Assembly (NCBI RefSeq): GCF_000764305.2
Contig: NW_025938130.1
Span: forward strand, 62,001 to 126,000
DNA from: Hyalella azteca
Taxonomy: Eukaryota; Arthropoda; Malacostraca; Amphipoda; Hyalellidae
Direction of reading: 5' to 3'
DNA length: 64,000 nt
In this document: one piece after another, positions 49,104 to 61,492 of the stretch
How the letters are laid out: each line of letters opens with the position of its first letter
How positions within the stretch are numbered: position 1 is the stretch's first letter
Translations under genes and position numbers: made by a program
Notes under the pieces: generated by a model
Seen by the model: only the letters and a program-made list of their open reading frames with translations
Told to the model about the DNA's origin: nothing
Database searches by the model: none

Positions 49104-49820
49104 TAAGCCGACAAGAAGCGCACGGCGTGTACAGAGGAGCTTCTCAGAATGGTCCTGCAATATGAATGAGCGGCGAGCATCGACCGCGGAGCAAACCTGC
49201 GGGCATGGCGGGGTAGGAGGAGGTCAACTGTGTTTGTTTATTTTATGGAATAAATGATATAAACATCTATTTATTGATTTAAAAGGCATTTGTTTGATAT
49301 AAGTAAAAGTGAAATAATGCTTGGGAATTTTTATCTTGGGTATGTATTTGTTTAACACTATTGAAAGTGTTTGTTAATGCAATAATGACCATTTGTTATC
49401 ATGTGAGCATATGAATCGTTGTTAATTCACAATATTCGTGTTTGTGCACTTATCAGACGACTGGGATGTCTTTGTTGACCTCACGATTCATAAAATTTCA
49501 TCATCTTATATAGGGAACCATTTATATTTATACAACGACTCAGTATTTATCATATATTTTCTCGTCTATCGTTAAAGGAGTTAGTCCATCGATATATCAG
49601 GCAATAAGTTAATACTTTTTATCTCTAAAATTTGGCTGATAGTTGTTAGCTTTACAACAACTCACAGCAGAATAAGTTGAATATTCAAGCATCTCTGTGA
49701 CGTATTTTTTTTGCAGGAAACTAGCCACGAAGAAAAAGTTCATGATGTCTAGGGTACCAAACATTAGCAGGAATTTAAAAGTACAGAAAATAGCTAAAAA
49801 GTTCGCCATTTCTTATAAGC

Positions 49821-49852
49821 GAAAACGTTTCGGAGTCCAGCTCCATCGTCAG
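49821..49852 (-). ncRNA. Hammerhead-ribozyme-like motif in the left arm
   Basis: The minus strand reads CTGACGA, then GGAG-CTGGA-CTCC as a 4-bp stem II with a 5-nt loop, then GAAAC and GTTTTC. This follows the hammerhead core order CUGANGA, stem II, GAAA. The ACGU after GAA can pair with itself in a dimer, as described for Penelope-associated hammerheads with minimal stem III. GAA before and TTC after the core could form a 3-bp stem I. Activity is not shown. The matching site in the right arm (50390-50420) has CGGACGA and ACGG, both changed at core positions. Confidence 0.45.
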
Positions 49853-49987
49853 TTCAAAACCTAGAACACAGGTACAAACAATTAGTAGCCTAAAATTCAT
49901 ATTCAAACAATTCACCTAAACTTGAGGACATTAGAACTAAAATCGAAGATAACAGAAATAAAAATGAGATAACATGTAGAGAGGGTA

Positions 49988-50320
49988 CTATCTATTTACA
50001 ATTTCTAGAGGATAGGAACTGAATGCTGCATTTAAACTGGGTTTTTGTTTGAAAATATATAAAGATTCTAAAATTCGTAGGCCAGAAACTCCGGTTGTGG
50101 AGGCTAAAACTCTAAAATCACTATTGGACACCGGGACGTTGCACTGCTCGGCATGAATACGTACGGCTGAATGAGGGGGATGCGCAAGTATGTTCCCAGT
50201 TCTATAACTCCTGCCCCTATGCTCTGCAAGCCTAGTATAAAAATTGCGCGATGACATACCGACATACGCAGATGCGCTCTGCAGATCATGCACAGATGCG
50301 CAGATGCGCAATGTCCTCAC
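49988..50320 (-). pseudogene. GIY-YIG endonuclease domain of a Penelope-like element, truncated
   Basis: The frame contains SAYVGMSSRNFYTRLAEHRG, a degenerate GIY-YIG start with the Arg and His of the active site. It then has HPPHSAVRIHAEQC, and ILESLYIFKQKPSLN with the conserved catalytic Glu. This is the C-terminal endonuclease of Penelope-like polyproteins. The first part of the frame (about 50290-50320) reads into the inverted arm and is not family-like. The reverse transcriptase domain is absent, so no functional protein is expected. Confidence 0.75.
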
Positions 50321-50480
50321 GTTTAGGTGAATTGTTTGAATATGAATTTTAGGCTACTAATTGTTTGTACCTGTGTTCTAGGTTTTGAACGGACGATGGA
50401 GCTGGACTCCGAAACGGTTTCTCTTATAAGAAATGGTGAAATTTTTGGCTATTTTCTTTACTTTTAAATTCCTGGTAAAT

Positions 50481-53400
50481 TTGCGACTTAAGCAGCCAAG
50501 TGATTTTAATACCAAGCATTAGTTTGTTGATTTAATTTTCCAAATTATCGTTTTACTGACGTTCACTTTCGATTGATATTTCATATAGAACTTAAAATCA
50601 GAAACAAACACAAGAATGATATGCGCTATTGAATGATATACACATTAAGCTTTTGGAGTATTTCTCGTGGAGGGTCTAAGGCTGCATGTACTTCTAGCGG
50701 AAAACCCTCTGTACCTAGACGGTGATCTTGGCATCCAGGTACGAATAGTATTAACGGATCCGTAAAGTGTCTGTAAATAATGGTTAATTCTTTGTTGAAT
50801 GACGTACCTATAGTTTATAGGCTTCGAATACACAGATAGAATTATAGATCAAGCTCATTATCAAGTTCGAATTATCGAAAGTGATTTTAGTGTTCACTAA
50901 ACTAATCAACAATGGTTTAAAATGTCAGGAGCATCGTTTGAAAATTCCTCTGCATACTCTGATATTCAGTGAAGTGTTAGTCAATAGTTATACATTTATA
51001 AATCTAAAGATTCCGCCTTGGTTTCATCTTCTCTTAATTCACTGCATCTTAGGCAATTGTCTAGGAACAATTCCATGAAAGCATTGGCCTGTCAATAAAA
51101 TGTCCTTAATGGTAATTCACAGAAAAAAACTTGCTTCTTAGCTATAGGTGAAATTTCAAACCATCGTGTTTAAGTGTTATTGCAAATTATGTAAGCAGTT
51201 TTATATTTTTAGTTATCAACTAAAAAGAAAAACTTGATTTAAAATATTCACGTCTTCATTCAAGCTTTCGTATGAAATGCGAGTCAATATCATTCATTTC
51301 TATCTCCCTCATAGCCATTCTTCGTATGGTCGACTTGGCAGTCACTTTATTTTCTAGTGTGGGAGGTTCCAGGAAGTCAGCCTCTCTGTTCGAAAAGCTG
51401 TAACTCCCTCCAAGTGAAAAGTTACAGACGCGGCAGCTTCTGATTTGGATTACCAGAAGCCTGGGCGACTCTAAATTTTGTTAAGGCCATAACCATAATC
51501 GAGCGCGCATTAACATTTAAAATGCATTCACAGCTTCGGGGCATCGAGCGGCATAATCTGTCTGTTATTCACGCGTTCACGCATGCGGTATGGACGCAAG
51601 CTCGGATATTCATTCAGCCTATTCCGTGAATGGCAGTTTCATGAATGAAGCAGATGTTTAAATTTGAAATAAAATCATGCGTGGATCGAAAGTGCATCTA
51701 AAGCTGAAAAAATTATGAGGAGAGCTTGACGCTGGCTAGAAAAACGACGATCGATGTAGGGAACAGCTAAGAAAACTGATGAAAATACGAGTATACGGAA
51801 AACGGAATATTACAGTCATGATTCAGGTTTTTATTAAAGTTTAGTAGAAAGGCATAAATAATTCTGAAAATCTATCATTAATAATTCATTTATGATCCAC
51901 CCGCTTATCTAACTATTTTAACCGGTGTTAAAGCAATGAAAATGCTAAAGTCCTGCACGATGGATATGATATTTGACAGTTATCAGAAACTATTCTCTTT
52001 GGGAAAAATTTTGAACCCTAATATCGAAATGAATGCCTGACAAAGGCTTAAGACCAAGGCGCTACAAACCTCTTCAGCTAGCCTACGCGAAGGCTTAGGC
52101 TGTTGTACGTAGGCTGAAAAAACCCAAGCAAGTCCTTAGCCTGCAGGACTTAGCCAGAGTAAAGGCATGGAAGACTCTGGCCATAATGTAGGCTGAAAAA
52201 AAAGCTGCTGCCGCCCACGCATCCAATTTTAAAAAATGCGGACGAACGAGACCAGGTGGGCACAAGACGCAATTTTAATTTCAAAACTTCGGAGAAAATT
52301 TTATGAGATTTTGCACTTCACGGCTGGATTATGACACAACGCATTTTGTGATGGATACGAATAGTTCTTTGATGGGCGACATCAGGAGAATGGAATCAAG
52401 GCTGACGTAAGGAGTAAAGGTAATCTTTATACAGGAATATCGCTCGTTAAGACTTTGGAAATAGAGAATACAATTATTTTGAATGGTCGAAATGTCAATA
52501 GGGTGAGATTGTTGTTGATGAAAATATTAAAACAGGACGCAAAAAAATGGAAGCAATATTTGATTTAAAATAAAATATAACAGTTTTAGTGAAGTGGCAA
52601 ATTGAAACTTTATGATGGCACCCTAGTTATAAGAATTACTCGACGAGCAGACTGATATAATACGACACAAGAAGAAAAACATGGTATAAATGGATAAGGC
52701 AAAAAATGAACTAAGGCAACACGGAGTGTGAAAAAAATCGCAGCGTAGGCCTTGGGCGCATCATGATCGTAAGTCAAGCCGTCGCCGTGTCAATCGTATC
52801 GACTTGGGCAGGCGCAAACGAGCTTCCGATGGCTGCGAGATCAGACGTGACTCTCAGATATCCGTTAACACAAGATACGTCTTGACGAATAACCCTTCAT
52901 CTTAGCCTAAAAGCTTGATGGAATGTACATGATTATGTCCGATAACTCGGATATTCATTGCAGCAATCGCTGATGCAATGAGAAATGGCATCGTTTACAA
53001 TGAGCGGGATATTTTGAAAACTACATCTTAGCTAGAAATTTCTACATACTTATCAGTATTTATAATTTCCATTCTATGATGTCTTGAGTACAAAGATAAA
53101 TTACACGAATAGCTGCCCGAATTACGTTTATCAATAATAAAAACAAAATTATAGGAAACAATTTATTTCCTCGTGCCCGGTTTTTTTTATTAAATTAAAA
53201 GACCCTCAAATATATTGTATCACCTTTGAATTGAACCCCAATTCGATAAATATCACTCTGTTTATTCGGCGCAGTAAATTATACAATATCGTTAATTGCT
53301 TGAGTAAACCATTTGAAATAACCCCGAAAAAACGGTGTGACCAGCATTCTCATAGCCTGCTGCCCCGTGAAATAAACGGTTTCTCTTTTTGTTTAACTAT

Positions 53401-53895
53401 GGTACGGGTTTATTGTGTTAAATAAAAAAATGGCAAAAAGGTGCCTTTTTCACGTGCCGGCCGGCAACTGACAGGTCGGTAGGAGCGTTGTATGACAATT
53501 CGTCGAACAGGGCAGCAAATTTATCGAAAACATCCTTGCTCAAAAACATACTAAATTAAGAATGCGATTTCCACTGGTGTTTTAGAAATTAAAACAAATC
53601 TTTCAATTTCCTATAATAGCTTACAAAATATGGTGACTGAGATTTAGCTGCAAGTTGAGTATTTTGAATACAATTTTAATCTTATATACGATCGTAATCT
53701 TATTACGATTTAATTGCCAAACAGCATAAATTCTTAAACTCAAGACAAATAACAGCTCTGGCAAGTTTAAAGTACAATCTCCACCGCAATGCCTTATTTG
53801 AAAATGAGTGTTAACTGTAATCTACACTGCAAATCCTCATTTGAATTTAAGTGTAGAATATAATCCTGTAATATTAGTGTAATATTCGTATATAG
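50481..53895. other. Gene-free stretch
   Basis: No supported exon. A GC-balanced patch at 52730-52870 and repeated taggctgaaaaaa words near 52110-52200 were noted; neither gave a recognisable gene or element. Confidence 0.3.
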
Positions 53896-55040
53896 AATAA
53901 CGCGCAAAATAACGCGTCAAATTAACGTGTAAAGATAACGCCTCAAAAAAGTGTTGAAATAACGTGTCAAAATAAAGCGTATAAATAACGAGTCAAAGTA
54001 ACGCGTCTAAACAACAAGTCAAAATAAGGCGTTGAAATAACGTGTCAAAATATCGCGTCAAAATAACACGTTAAATAACGCGTCAATATAACGAGTCAAA
54101 ACATAGCTTCAAATAACGCATGTAAATAAGGTGATAAAATAACAAGTCAAAGCAAAGCGTCTAAGTAACACGTCAAAGTAACGCGTCAAAATAACGCGTC
54201 GAAGTAACACGTCAAAGTAACGCGTCAAAATAACGCGTCTAAGTAACGCGTCAAAGTAACGCGTCAAAATAACGCGTCGAAGTAACGCGTCAAAATAACG
54301 CGTCGAAATAACGCGTCAAAATAAAGCGTCAAAATGAAGCGCGAAAATAACGCGTCAAAATAAAGCGTCAAAACATAACGTCAAAATATAGCGTCAAATA
54401 ACGCGTCAAATAACGAGTAAAAATAGCGCGTCAAAATAACGCATCAAATAAAGCGTCAAAATAACGCGTCAAAATAACGAGACAAAATAGAGCGTAAAAA
54501 TAATTTTTCAAATAAATTATCAAAATAACGTATCAAAATAAAGCGTCAAAATAACGCGTCAAAATAACGCGTCAAATAACACGTCAAAAAACGCGCCAAA
54601 ATGAAGCGTCAAATTCATGCGCCAAAATAACGCGCCAAAATAACGCATCAAATAAAGCGTCAAAATAACGAGACAAAATAACTCGTCAAAATAAAGCGTA
54701 AAAATTTTTTTCAAATATATTATCAAAACAACGCGTCAAAATAACTTTTCAAAAATAACGCGTCAAAATAACACGTCAAAAGAATATTTCAAATAAATTT
54801 TAAAAATAACGCGTCAAAATAATTTTTAAAATAAATTTAAAAAATAACGCGTCAAAATAATTTTTCAAAATAATGCGTCGAAATAGCGCGTCAAAATATC
54901 GCTTTGAAATAACGTGTCAAAATAATAGGTCTAAATGATGTGTCAAAATAACGTGTCAAAATAATGCGTCAAAATAACGCGTCAAAATACCGTGTCAAAA
55001 TAACGCGTAGAAATAACGCTTCGAATAACGCGTCAAAACA
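53896..55040. repeat. 13-bp minisatellite with ACGCGT core, about 1.1 kb
   Basis: Roughly 85-90 units of gtcaaaataacgc. The junction between core bases forms ACGCGT in most units. Units decay toward the ends and in patches (54480-54850 has tttttcaaataaatt variants). It is the largest tandem array in the window. Confidence 0.95.
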
Positions 55041-55061
55041 CCATGTCCAGCACTGTTATTG

Positions 55062-55277
55062 AGGTCAAGGTAGGGCAGGGTGCTGTGCTTGCTTTTTCGA
55101 CATCATGGTAATAATTTTTTTGAGTAGTCCTGGAAGGCTCGTCATCGTTCGAGTGCAAACTTTTATTGCATTAAAATTGAACGTATCAATAGAAAACATT
55201 TTTTTGCAGCTGCTCATAAGGCCTAAAGTGAAGGTCAGCCCGTGACCTACTTCGACGCCTAGAGCGGCGTATGACCT
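55062..55277. promoter_or_regulatory. Cluster of AGGTCA nuclear-receptor half-sites
   Basis: AGGTCA occurs at 55062-55067 (within gaggtcaaggtag) and 55232-55237. Its reverse complement TGACCT occurs at 55243-55248 and 55272-55277. The middle two form an inverted repeat with a 5-nt spacer. Half-sites are short and chance clustering is possible; no neighbouring gene is known. Confidence 0.2.
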
Positions 55278-56790
55278 TTAAACGCCGCCTCGCAGATTTA
55301 GGCTGATTTTGTAATGTTGAACAACTTATCTTATTTCAGTCAGCACTGAGAATAATGGGATAATTTAACAATATGAACGATTTGGTATTGTATCCTGCAT
55401 CATACTTACATCATAAACTTATTGTACACTGGTGGTATTGTAGATAATCCTGCATAATACTTACAACATAAACTCGTTGTACACTGGAAAATTATACAGC
55501 CTTCAGTACTGCTCATATTTTCCAAAAATTTATGGACACGAAATGGGAAACCAATTGCTTCTAATTAGCCTAAACGCGTGCGAATGATGCTGCTAAATAT
55601 CCCAACAACCGATGATGCTATTGGGGTCACAATCCCTCAGAATTCAATTAGCATTATTTTATTGTCATAATGCTCGGTGCAAAGTCATTAAAGCGCTATG
55701 TGGGCGCGTGAAATTAGACTGCTGGGGTCACGTGGAGGGCAGGTTACCGAACTGGGTGCTGCAAACAACATTAGCGCCAATGTCTGAGCTCCACAATGGC
55801 TGCTAAAAGCTCAAATTAAGGCCTCGAGTTGAGATTAGAGTTACGGCAAGAAGTTTAGAGGCGCATCCGAGAGGAGCTTGTGATGTAAATGATATTCAAA
55901 CGATGCAACGATGCGTGCTTTCTGGAGCATCTTTTCGGCCTCAGCCTGATGGTCTGAAGAGCCCCTAACATTTGACTTCATCGGCCTTCGGGATGTCATT
56001 TTTACTCCGTTGAAAATGATACGTGTGTACTGCTTAGTATTCAATTCTTTCGGCCTACTAAAAAATGATTAGGACAGTGTTTTGTCACTCTTCTTATGCA
56101 AAATTGATATTTCGGATAACGCGTTTATGGTGGAGTATTGATAAGGGCAATTATTGCTGTCGAGTCAACTGCACAAAAAATGACATAATAGCAAGTCTTT
56201 ATAAAGACAATAGAAGTTATTCCAATAAAAGTGTAAATAATTTTTTCAAATAATTCTAACGACATTTATTTTATATTATCCAATCATCGATTTATTTGTG
56301 AACCTTTTATGTTCATTTGAATCTCGTTTCGCTCCGAATATTCGTATGATTTGTAGAATGTAAAATACGGTTACATAATTCAGTGTATGTACCATGTCAT
56401 TAATAAAAAAATTAATTAGATGCATAATGTAGAATACATTGAACCTTCGATTCAAATCAATAATTATTAGGTGGTGTATTTACCTGGGTGTTTAAACGAT
56501 CATAACAATTTAAATTATTAGAATTTGAAGTCGAAATTTCATCGCAGTTGACCTAAACAAAGAATCCCTTACTAAAAATTGCAAAAGCTTGAATGATAAT
56601 TCTGAATGATGGAACGTTTGCATTTCCCGTATTTCAAAGCCTCCCTTATCGCCATTTGAGCGCCATCGCATTGAACGGCTGCGCTGTGAGCCGTATTCCA
56701 GAGGCCGTAAATTATCAACGACTGAAACGACGGCCATAAAATTCGACACTTTACGGACGCAATGACTCCGACGAAACGGAATCTGTGAAA
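55278..56790. other. Gene-free stretch
   Basis: A short direct duplication (actggtggtattg / ataatacttacaacataaac-like words, 55385-55490) was seen. Minus frames at 56510-56836 were examined and not recognised. Confidence 0.3.
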
Positions 56791-57170
56791 AACGGTTCCA
56801 CCCGAAGACCTCGTCACTCAAATGCAACGATTCCACCCGAAGACCTCGTCACTCAAATGCAACGATTCCACCCGAAGACATCGTCACTCAAATGCAACGA
56901 TTCCACCCGACAACCTCGTCACTCGTATGCAACGATTCCACCCGACGACCTCGTCACTCGTATGCAACGATTCCACCCGACAACCTCGTCACTCAAATGC
57001 AACGATTCCACCCGACGACCTCGTCACTCGTATGCAACGATTCCACCCGACGACCTCGTCACTCAAATGCAACGATTCCACCCGACGACATCGTCACTCG
57101 TATGCAACGATTCCACCCGACAACCTCGTCACTCAAATGCAACGATTCCACCCGACGACCTCGTCACTCG
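56791..57170. repeat. 35-bp minisatellite, about 11 units
   Basis: Units of cactcaaatgcaacgattcc plus acccgacgacctcgt are nearly identical, with alternation of tcaaatg and tcgtatg and of gaagac, gacgac, gacaac. All three plus-strand frames stay open, giving spurious Thr/Arg/His-rich proteins. There are no distinct spacers, so it is not a CRISPR array. Confidence 0.95.
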
Positions 57171-57521
57171 TCTACTACGCAAGCTTTGAATTATTAATTG
57201 ATTGGCACGGGATGATTGATTGCTTCTCGAGAGTTCGGCACAGCGTGCTGTATTTGTCCTACAAATATATATTCAATAAAAGCTCCGTTTTTAGGCTGAA
57301 TTTGCTAAATTTTAGAAGAAAAATGTTCACCTTTAGATTAAAGAGTATATGGAGTTATACTATAAAAAGGAACAGATGTCAGGACTTTGATAAGAGAAAC
57401 GCGAAAAATAGCAGAGCATCTGCTTGTGTCCAGGCCCAAAGAATAGATTTATTCTCCTGTGCCGAGTAGGAACGCAAATTCTATAATTGCCCCGAGATTC
57501 ATTGGAAACAGCGATAATGAT
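57171..57521. other. Gene-free flank of the 35-bp array
   Basis: Plus-strand open frames continue from the array by chance. Nothing else seen. Confidence 0.3.
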
Positions 57522-57803
57522 TCAAAAACCTGACAAAAACTGTGCTTTTTGATCTTCAGTTAAATCGATGTCGGCTTTTACACAACGAAAATCAAAATAC
57601 AGATGCAAATGATAAGCAAAGTACTGAGGCATGAGAATATTGCTCAGAGCGTTCCTATTATACGGAAAGTTCACGAGCTTCCTGCTCCAGTTTTGGAGCG
57701 GACTCGGATGAAAGAAAAGCCCGGGGTCCATGGATGAAATTCTGACATCCTTTGACGGGTCAAGACAGAAAGACTGGATGCATGAGCACTCAAACATTTG
57801 CAT
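57522..57803 (-). CDS. Unidentified ORF, 93 codons
   Basis: The frame starts MQMFECSCIQSFCLDPSKDV and ends with DIDLTEDQKAQFLSGF. Composition is protein-like with mixed charged and aromatic residues and lies in a GC-balanced patch. I recognise no family and see no splice or polyadenylation support. It may be an exon, part of an old element, or chance. Confidence 0.15.
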   Translation of the reverse strand: MQMFECSCIQSFCLDPSKDVRISSMDPGLFFHPSPLQNWSRKLVNFPYNRNALSNILMPQYFAYHLHLYFDFRCVKADIDLTEDQKAQFLSGF

Positions 57804-59010
57804 CTCCAGCTTAGAGGGTCAGGGACGCCTCAGAAAAATGGACGACGACCATAGGTCAGCTTCGATATTTTTGATGCCTGCATAAATGAGCCTTGAGACT
57901 CGCACAAAAAGTCTTCCATCGTTTTCAGCCGAAAGACCGGAACGCTCATTTTTTATTTTTTTTTCGACGTTTCGTGAATTCAAAACTCGAAAAAATTTCC
58001 GCTCGAATCTTCAGGAGAGTTTACTGTCGAAAATTTTTCCGGTGTTTTTTGTTTGTTTGTCATTTTAAGCTCACCGAGTTTCTATTCACTCACACTTTCA
58101 CGACGAAAAAAATACAAGTGAAGTCTGCTCCATTTGTTATATACCTAAATTGGATCTCATTAATACGATAATTTAAACCGAAAAATGTAAACAAAATGTA
58201 TTCAAACCTCGCCCAAAAAATATCATGTACTATTCAAAATAGAATTTGATTTTATCATTAAAAAATAAAAAAATTCTTCAACATTGATGCAAAAATAAAA
58301 TTCAAATAAGCATGTTAACTGTAACCAGGATAATAATTAAAAAAGGAAGAAATGGTGAATGGCACCGAAGAAAAAGGAATGGTACCGAAAACTTGCTTGA
58401 TAATTGCCGGCTAATTAATTCAAGTCCGCTTACTGAAGACTGGAAATGAGGTCACCATCTGTCGCTATCCGCAACCGGGGCCTCTCAGGGATTTGCGAGG
58501 GCTCTTCTATCGATTAATTTAAAAGCAAAGATTTATTTAAAATCCTCTTAATCAGAGTGATCATGACACCATGTAATTTAAGCATTCTAAATTTTGTAGA
58601 TTTTTGTTCGATTCTCAATGAAAGTTTTGCCACGATAAAGCTTAGCTTGGCGAGAAAATAAATTCTCGGTCTCAGTACGTGTACTTATCTTCTCGTCTAT
58701 TTCCTTTTAGAAATAACGCGTTTCCCTTTAAACGTGCAAAGAAGAGTCTGATTTGCATCGAGCTTCCCAATTTTCTCTACCATTTTGTGTGCATGCAACA
58801 GTTTTGATTCTACGCCAAGCATTGCTTTAACTTTTACATTCTGCTCAGCATATTACACGTGTGTTGTGCTTTTCAAACCAAGCTCTCAATTCGAACAAAG
58901 TGCATTAAGTATCTGTGGCACTAGCACCCGAAATGCCATTTTCCACTTTTTACTTTGCTTCCGGAACGCGCGTCTGCTCGAGAATGTTCCCGCGCATTTG
59001 AGGCGCTGGG
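57804..59010. other. Gene-free stretch
   Basis: Nothing could be supported as a gene. AT-rich with short homopolymer runs. Confidence 0.3.
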
Positions 59011-59096
59011 ATACCTGGAATTGGGGTCCGGAAGGCCGTAGCTCTGGGTCCGCCATACCTGGAATCGGGTCCCGGAAGACAGGAGTTCCGGGTCCG
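59011..59096. repeat. GC-rich direct duplication, about 44-bp period
   Basis: Two imperfect units start atacctggaat at 59011 and 59055 and share ggtccggaag...ctgggtccg. The region around it (58990-59180) is CpG-rich and open on both strands, but neither translation is recognisable. Confidence 0.7.
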
Positions 59097-61321
59097 GTGT
59101 CCGGGATGAGCAACACGGCCATCGATCGGCGTCCGCAGGTGTAACGACCACTCCCTCTAGCGCTCCGGGCTTTGTCCGCGGAGGACAGTGGATTAATGGC
59201 TGCAATAACTTGCACGCAACCGACTAAAAATCCACCAAGAATAAAGTGTGGATAAAAGTGATGGATCCATCTTTGTTGTACAAAGAAAAATGAAACGCTA
59301 ATAGACAAAAAAAAATAAATTTTTCAGGAGACAAAGAAGCGCGGACTCAATGACCTCTGCTTGGGGAGAAAATTCGACGAGAAATTTGTAATAGAATGAA
59401 CGAATTCCTGCACTAAAGAATTAAATTTATGCCAAAAAATCCCATTGATTGCGCAGAAGAAAAAGAAAAAATAAATGTTTCTGACAAAAATTAGGAGACT
59501 GATTAGAAAGATCAATTCTCTAACGAATAGAAGTTATATGACTTCAGGAAAATTGAATAATTGAACTGAGGTAAATTGGTAGAACTAAACCTGCAGAATT
59601 TAGACGATTTACCTCCGTCAGAAAATTGTCAGAATTGCTGGCATAGGAAAGAACATAAAAGGAGGATAATCACCCGCATGCCGCACGGAGTGACAGATAA
59701 GAAAGGGCTCTGGAAATAGTTGAAGGTAATGAAGTTGTTTGGAAATCAAAGGACGGGTTTCGAAAAATATCTTAAGTGGCCACTAAAATGTTCGTGAAAA
59801 ATATTTTTTGGCTGAAGTCCGTAAAAATATCATATATCTTGTATTGTTGAAGAAACACGTCGATTCTCATATATATGTTAAAATATGGAAAATTTGTTCG
59901 CCATCAAAAATATATTTAGAAAGATTTTTTGTAAGTTCGAAAATGATAGCTTAAAAAAGGCTTTGTTGATAGTGTAAGCAAAAATATTAAGATGTATATG
60001 ATAAAATAATAATGCAACATGTTCTCATTTGAGTATTATTGATGTTAATCATTATTTTACTTCTTATATACTCAAACAACGTTGACATATTTACACTAGT
60101 TGCACACCCATCACCTATGAGTAAAAACTCAAGTTATCTTCTCGCACCTCCGGCAATGTTGTTCTCAAAGTTCCCTAAAATTCCAGAGTTTGGCTGTGAG
60201 CCAAAAAAAAGCGGACGCGGAAGTCGGATGCAGAGCTGAGTTCGTAACACGAATGAGTTAGTCACCATCGATTAAGCTGGAGGGATTATAGTGGATTATC
60301 GATGGAAGATGTGGAGCATGATAGCGGTTGGGATTATAAAGACCTGCTTATCGATTTACAAGGAAAGCAGGTCAGGCCTACAGGGCCTCTTTGTGAGGCG
60401 TGACTGCCACGAGGACTGACGGCCTGCGTGACTACAGGGGAAGGCGAAGATGTCTTTATTACTTTATCTTTAAGTAAAAGGAAACAGCGAAAGATTTTAG
60501 GCGATTTCCTGACAGAAGGTTTGTGTTTCTCTAAGATTTCATTTCACTGAGGTTATTGCCGTCAGTTTTGACGAGGATTGGACGTAAGGATTGCGTCATT
60601 TGTTAGCCATGTTTCGTGAAGCTATGTTTCGTGATTAAATTGGATACAAATTATGAATTAAATTTGATACGTAGGCTAACAGAATAAAGTATAAGACATA
60701 TAAATTTTGGGCACAAGTTTGAAGAAAATAACTACAATCTTGAAAGAAATCGTATTATGCCAGAATAGTCTTTAATGAATTTTGTCGCAGAAGCTCGATC
60801 AGCAATATTAGCAACAGTCACTGCTATTTAGCGCAAAAATAAAATAAAACAGAAATAATGTACTTAACAATCGACCTTTCAAGCGCAATGAGTAGAAAAT
60901 GGAGGTTGATTGACAAAATTTTCAAAATAATGACGTCTTCATGGTTAAAAGACGTTTAAAAGTAATGATATACCATCTTCGATAAATAAACGAAAGCTCT
61001 ATTGGCGCAATGGAAGTTCATTTCACTGATGCAGAATGACGAACAGATGCGCCAAGCCCAGAACGCCTAGTGTAAAGAAGAAGAAGTCTAACGTTTACTA
61101 CACTTAAATTAAGCTGTGTAATATTAGTGATAATTCAGATATTAATATTAATGTTGAAATATATCGGGGAATATATACGGTGGGAGTGCGTGTGAGGGAG
61201 ATAAGTTTATGACCACGAAACTGACAGTTTGAAGTAGGAAATATATCCCGAGTAGCTATTTCATGAGATTTTTATGACCAATTTTACGATTTATCTGATA
61301 ATTTCATCAACTGCCAAAACT
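59097..61321. other. Gene-free stretch
   Basis: No supported feature. The minus frame 58886-59308 has a hydrophobic run (FILGGFLVGCVQVIAAINPL) that could suggest a membrane segment, but it merges with the GC-rich duplication and has no further support. Confidence 0.3.
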
Positions 61322-61492
61322 CTTCTCACATCCGGCATACCAATTTCCCCTCACTCCCACTCTCCCACTACAGGAACTTCACCCCACACGGCATCCCAGT
61401 CTCCCTTCCCACCCACGACCGGAACTTCCCTCACATACGGCATCAAAATCTCCTCTCCCTCCCACAACCGAAACTCCCCTCACATGACCTCA
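61322..61492. repeat. C-rich tandem repeat, about 47-55-bp period
   Basis: Three to four diverged units of cttccctcacatacggcatc plus a tcccnctcccaccc tract. Confidence 0.7.

Larger units (their letters stand above)
49762..50480 (-). mobile_element. Small Penelope-like element with inverted arms
   Basis: Left arm 49762-49934 and right arm 50307-50480 are long, near-identical inverted repeats of about 172 bp, meeting words such as attcacctaaac / gtttaggtgaat. Between them lies only a GIY-YIG endonuclease-like frame on the minus strand. Penelope-like retroelements can carry terminal repeats in inverted orientation and hammerhead ribozymes within them, both consistent with this element. The reverse transcriptase is missing, so the copy is internally deleted or 5'-truncated and non-autonomous. 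Confidence 0.75.

Noticed and set aside
50390..50420. A second functional hammerhead in the right Penelope arm
   Set aside because: The core reads CGGACGA instead of CTGACGA and the palindromic ACGT is lost, so cleavage is unlikely.
56785..57469. Large plus-strand frames of up to 215 codons; also a CRISPR-like regular repeat
   Set aside because: The 35-bp units are contiguous with no unique spacers, and all three frames are open, so it is neither a gene nor a CRISPR array.
58785..59308. Overlapping open frames on both strands, one with a hydrophobic run
   Set aside because: They overlap a GC-rich direct duplication and neither translation shows a domain or splice support.
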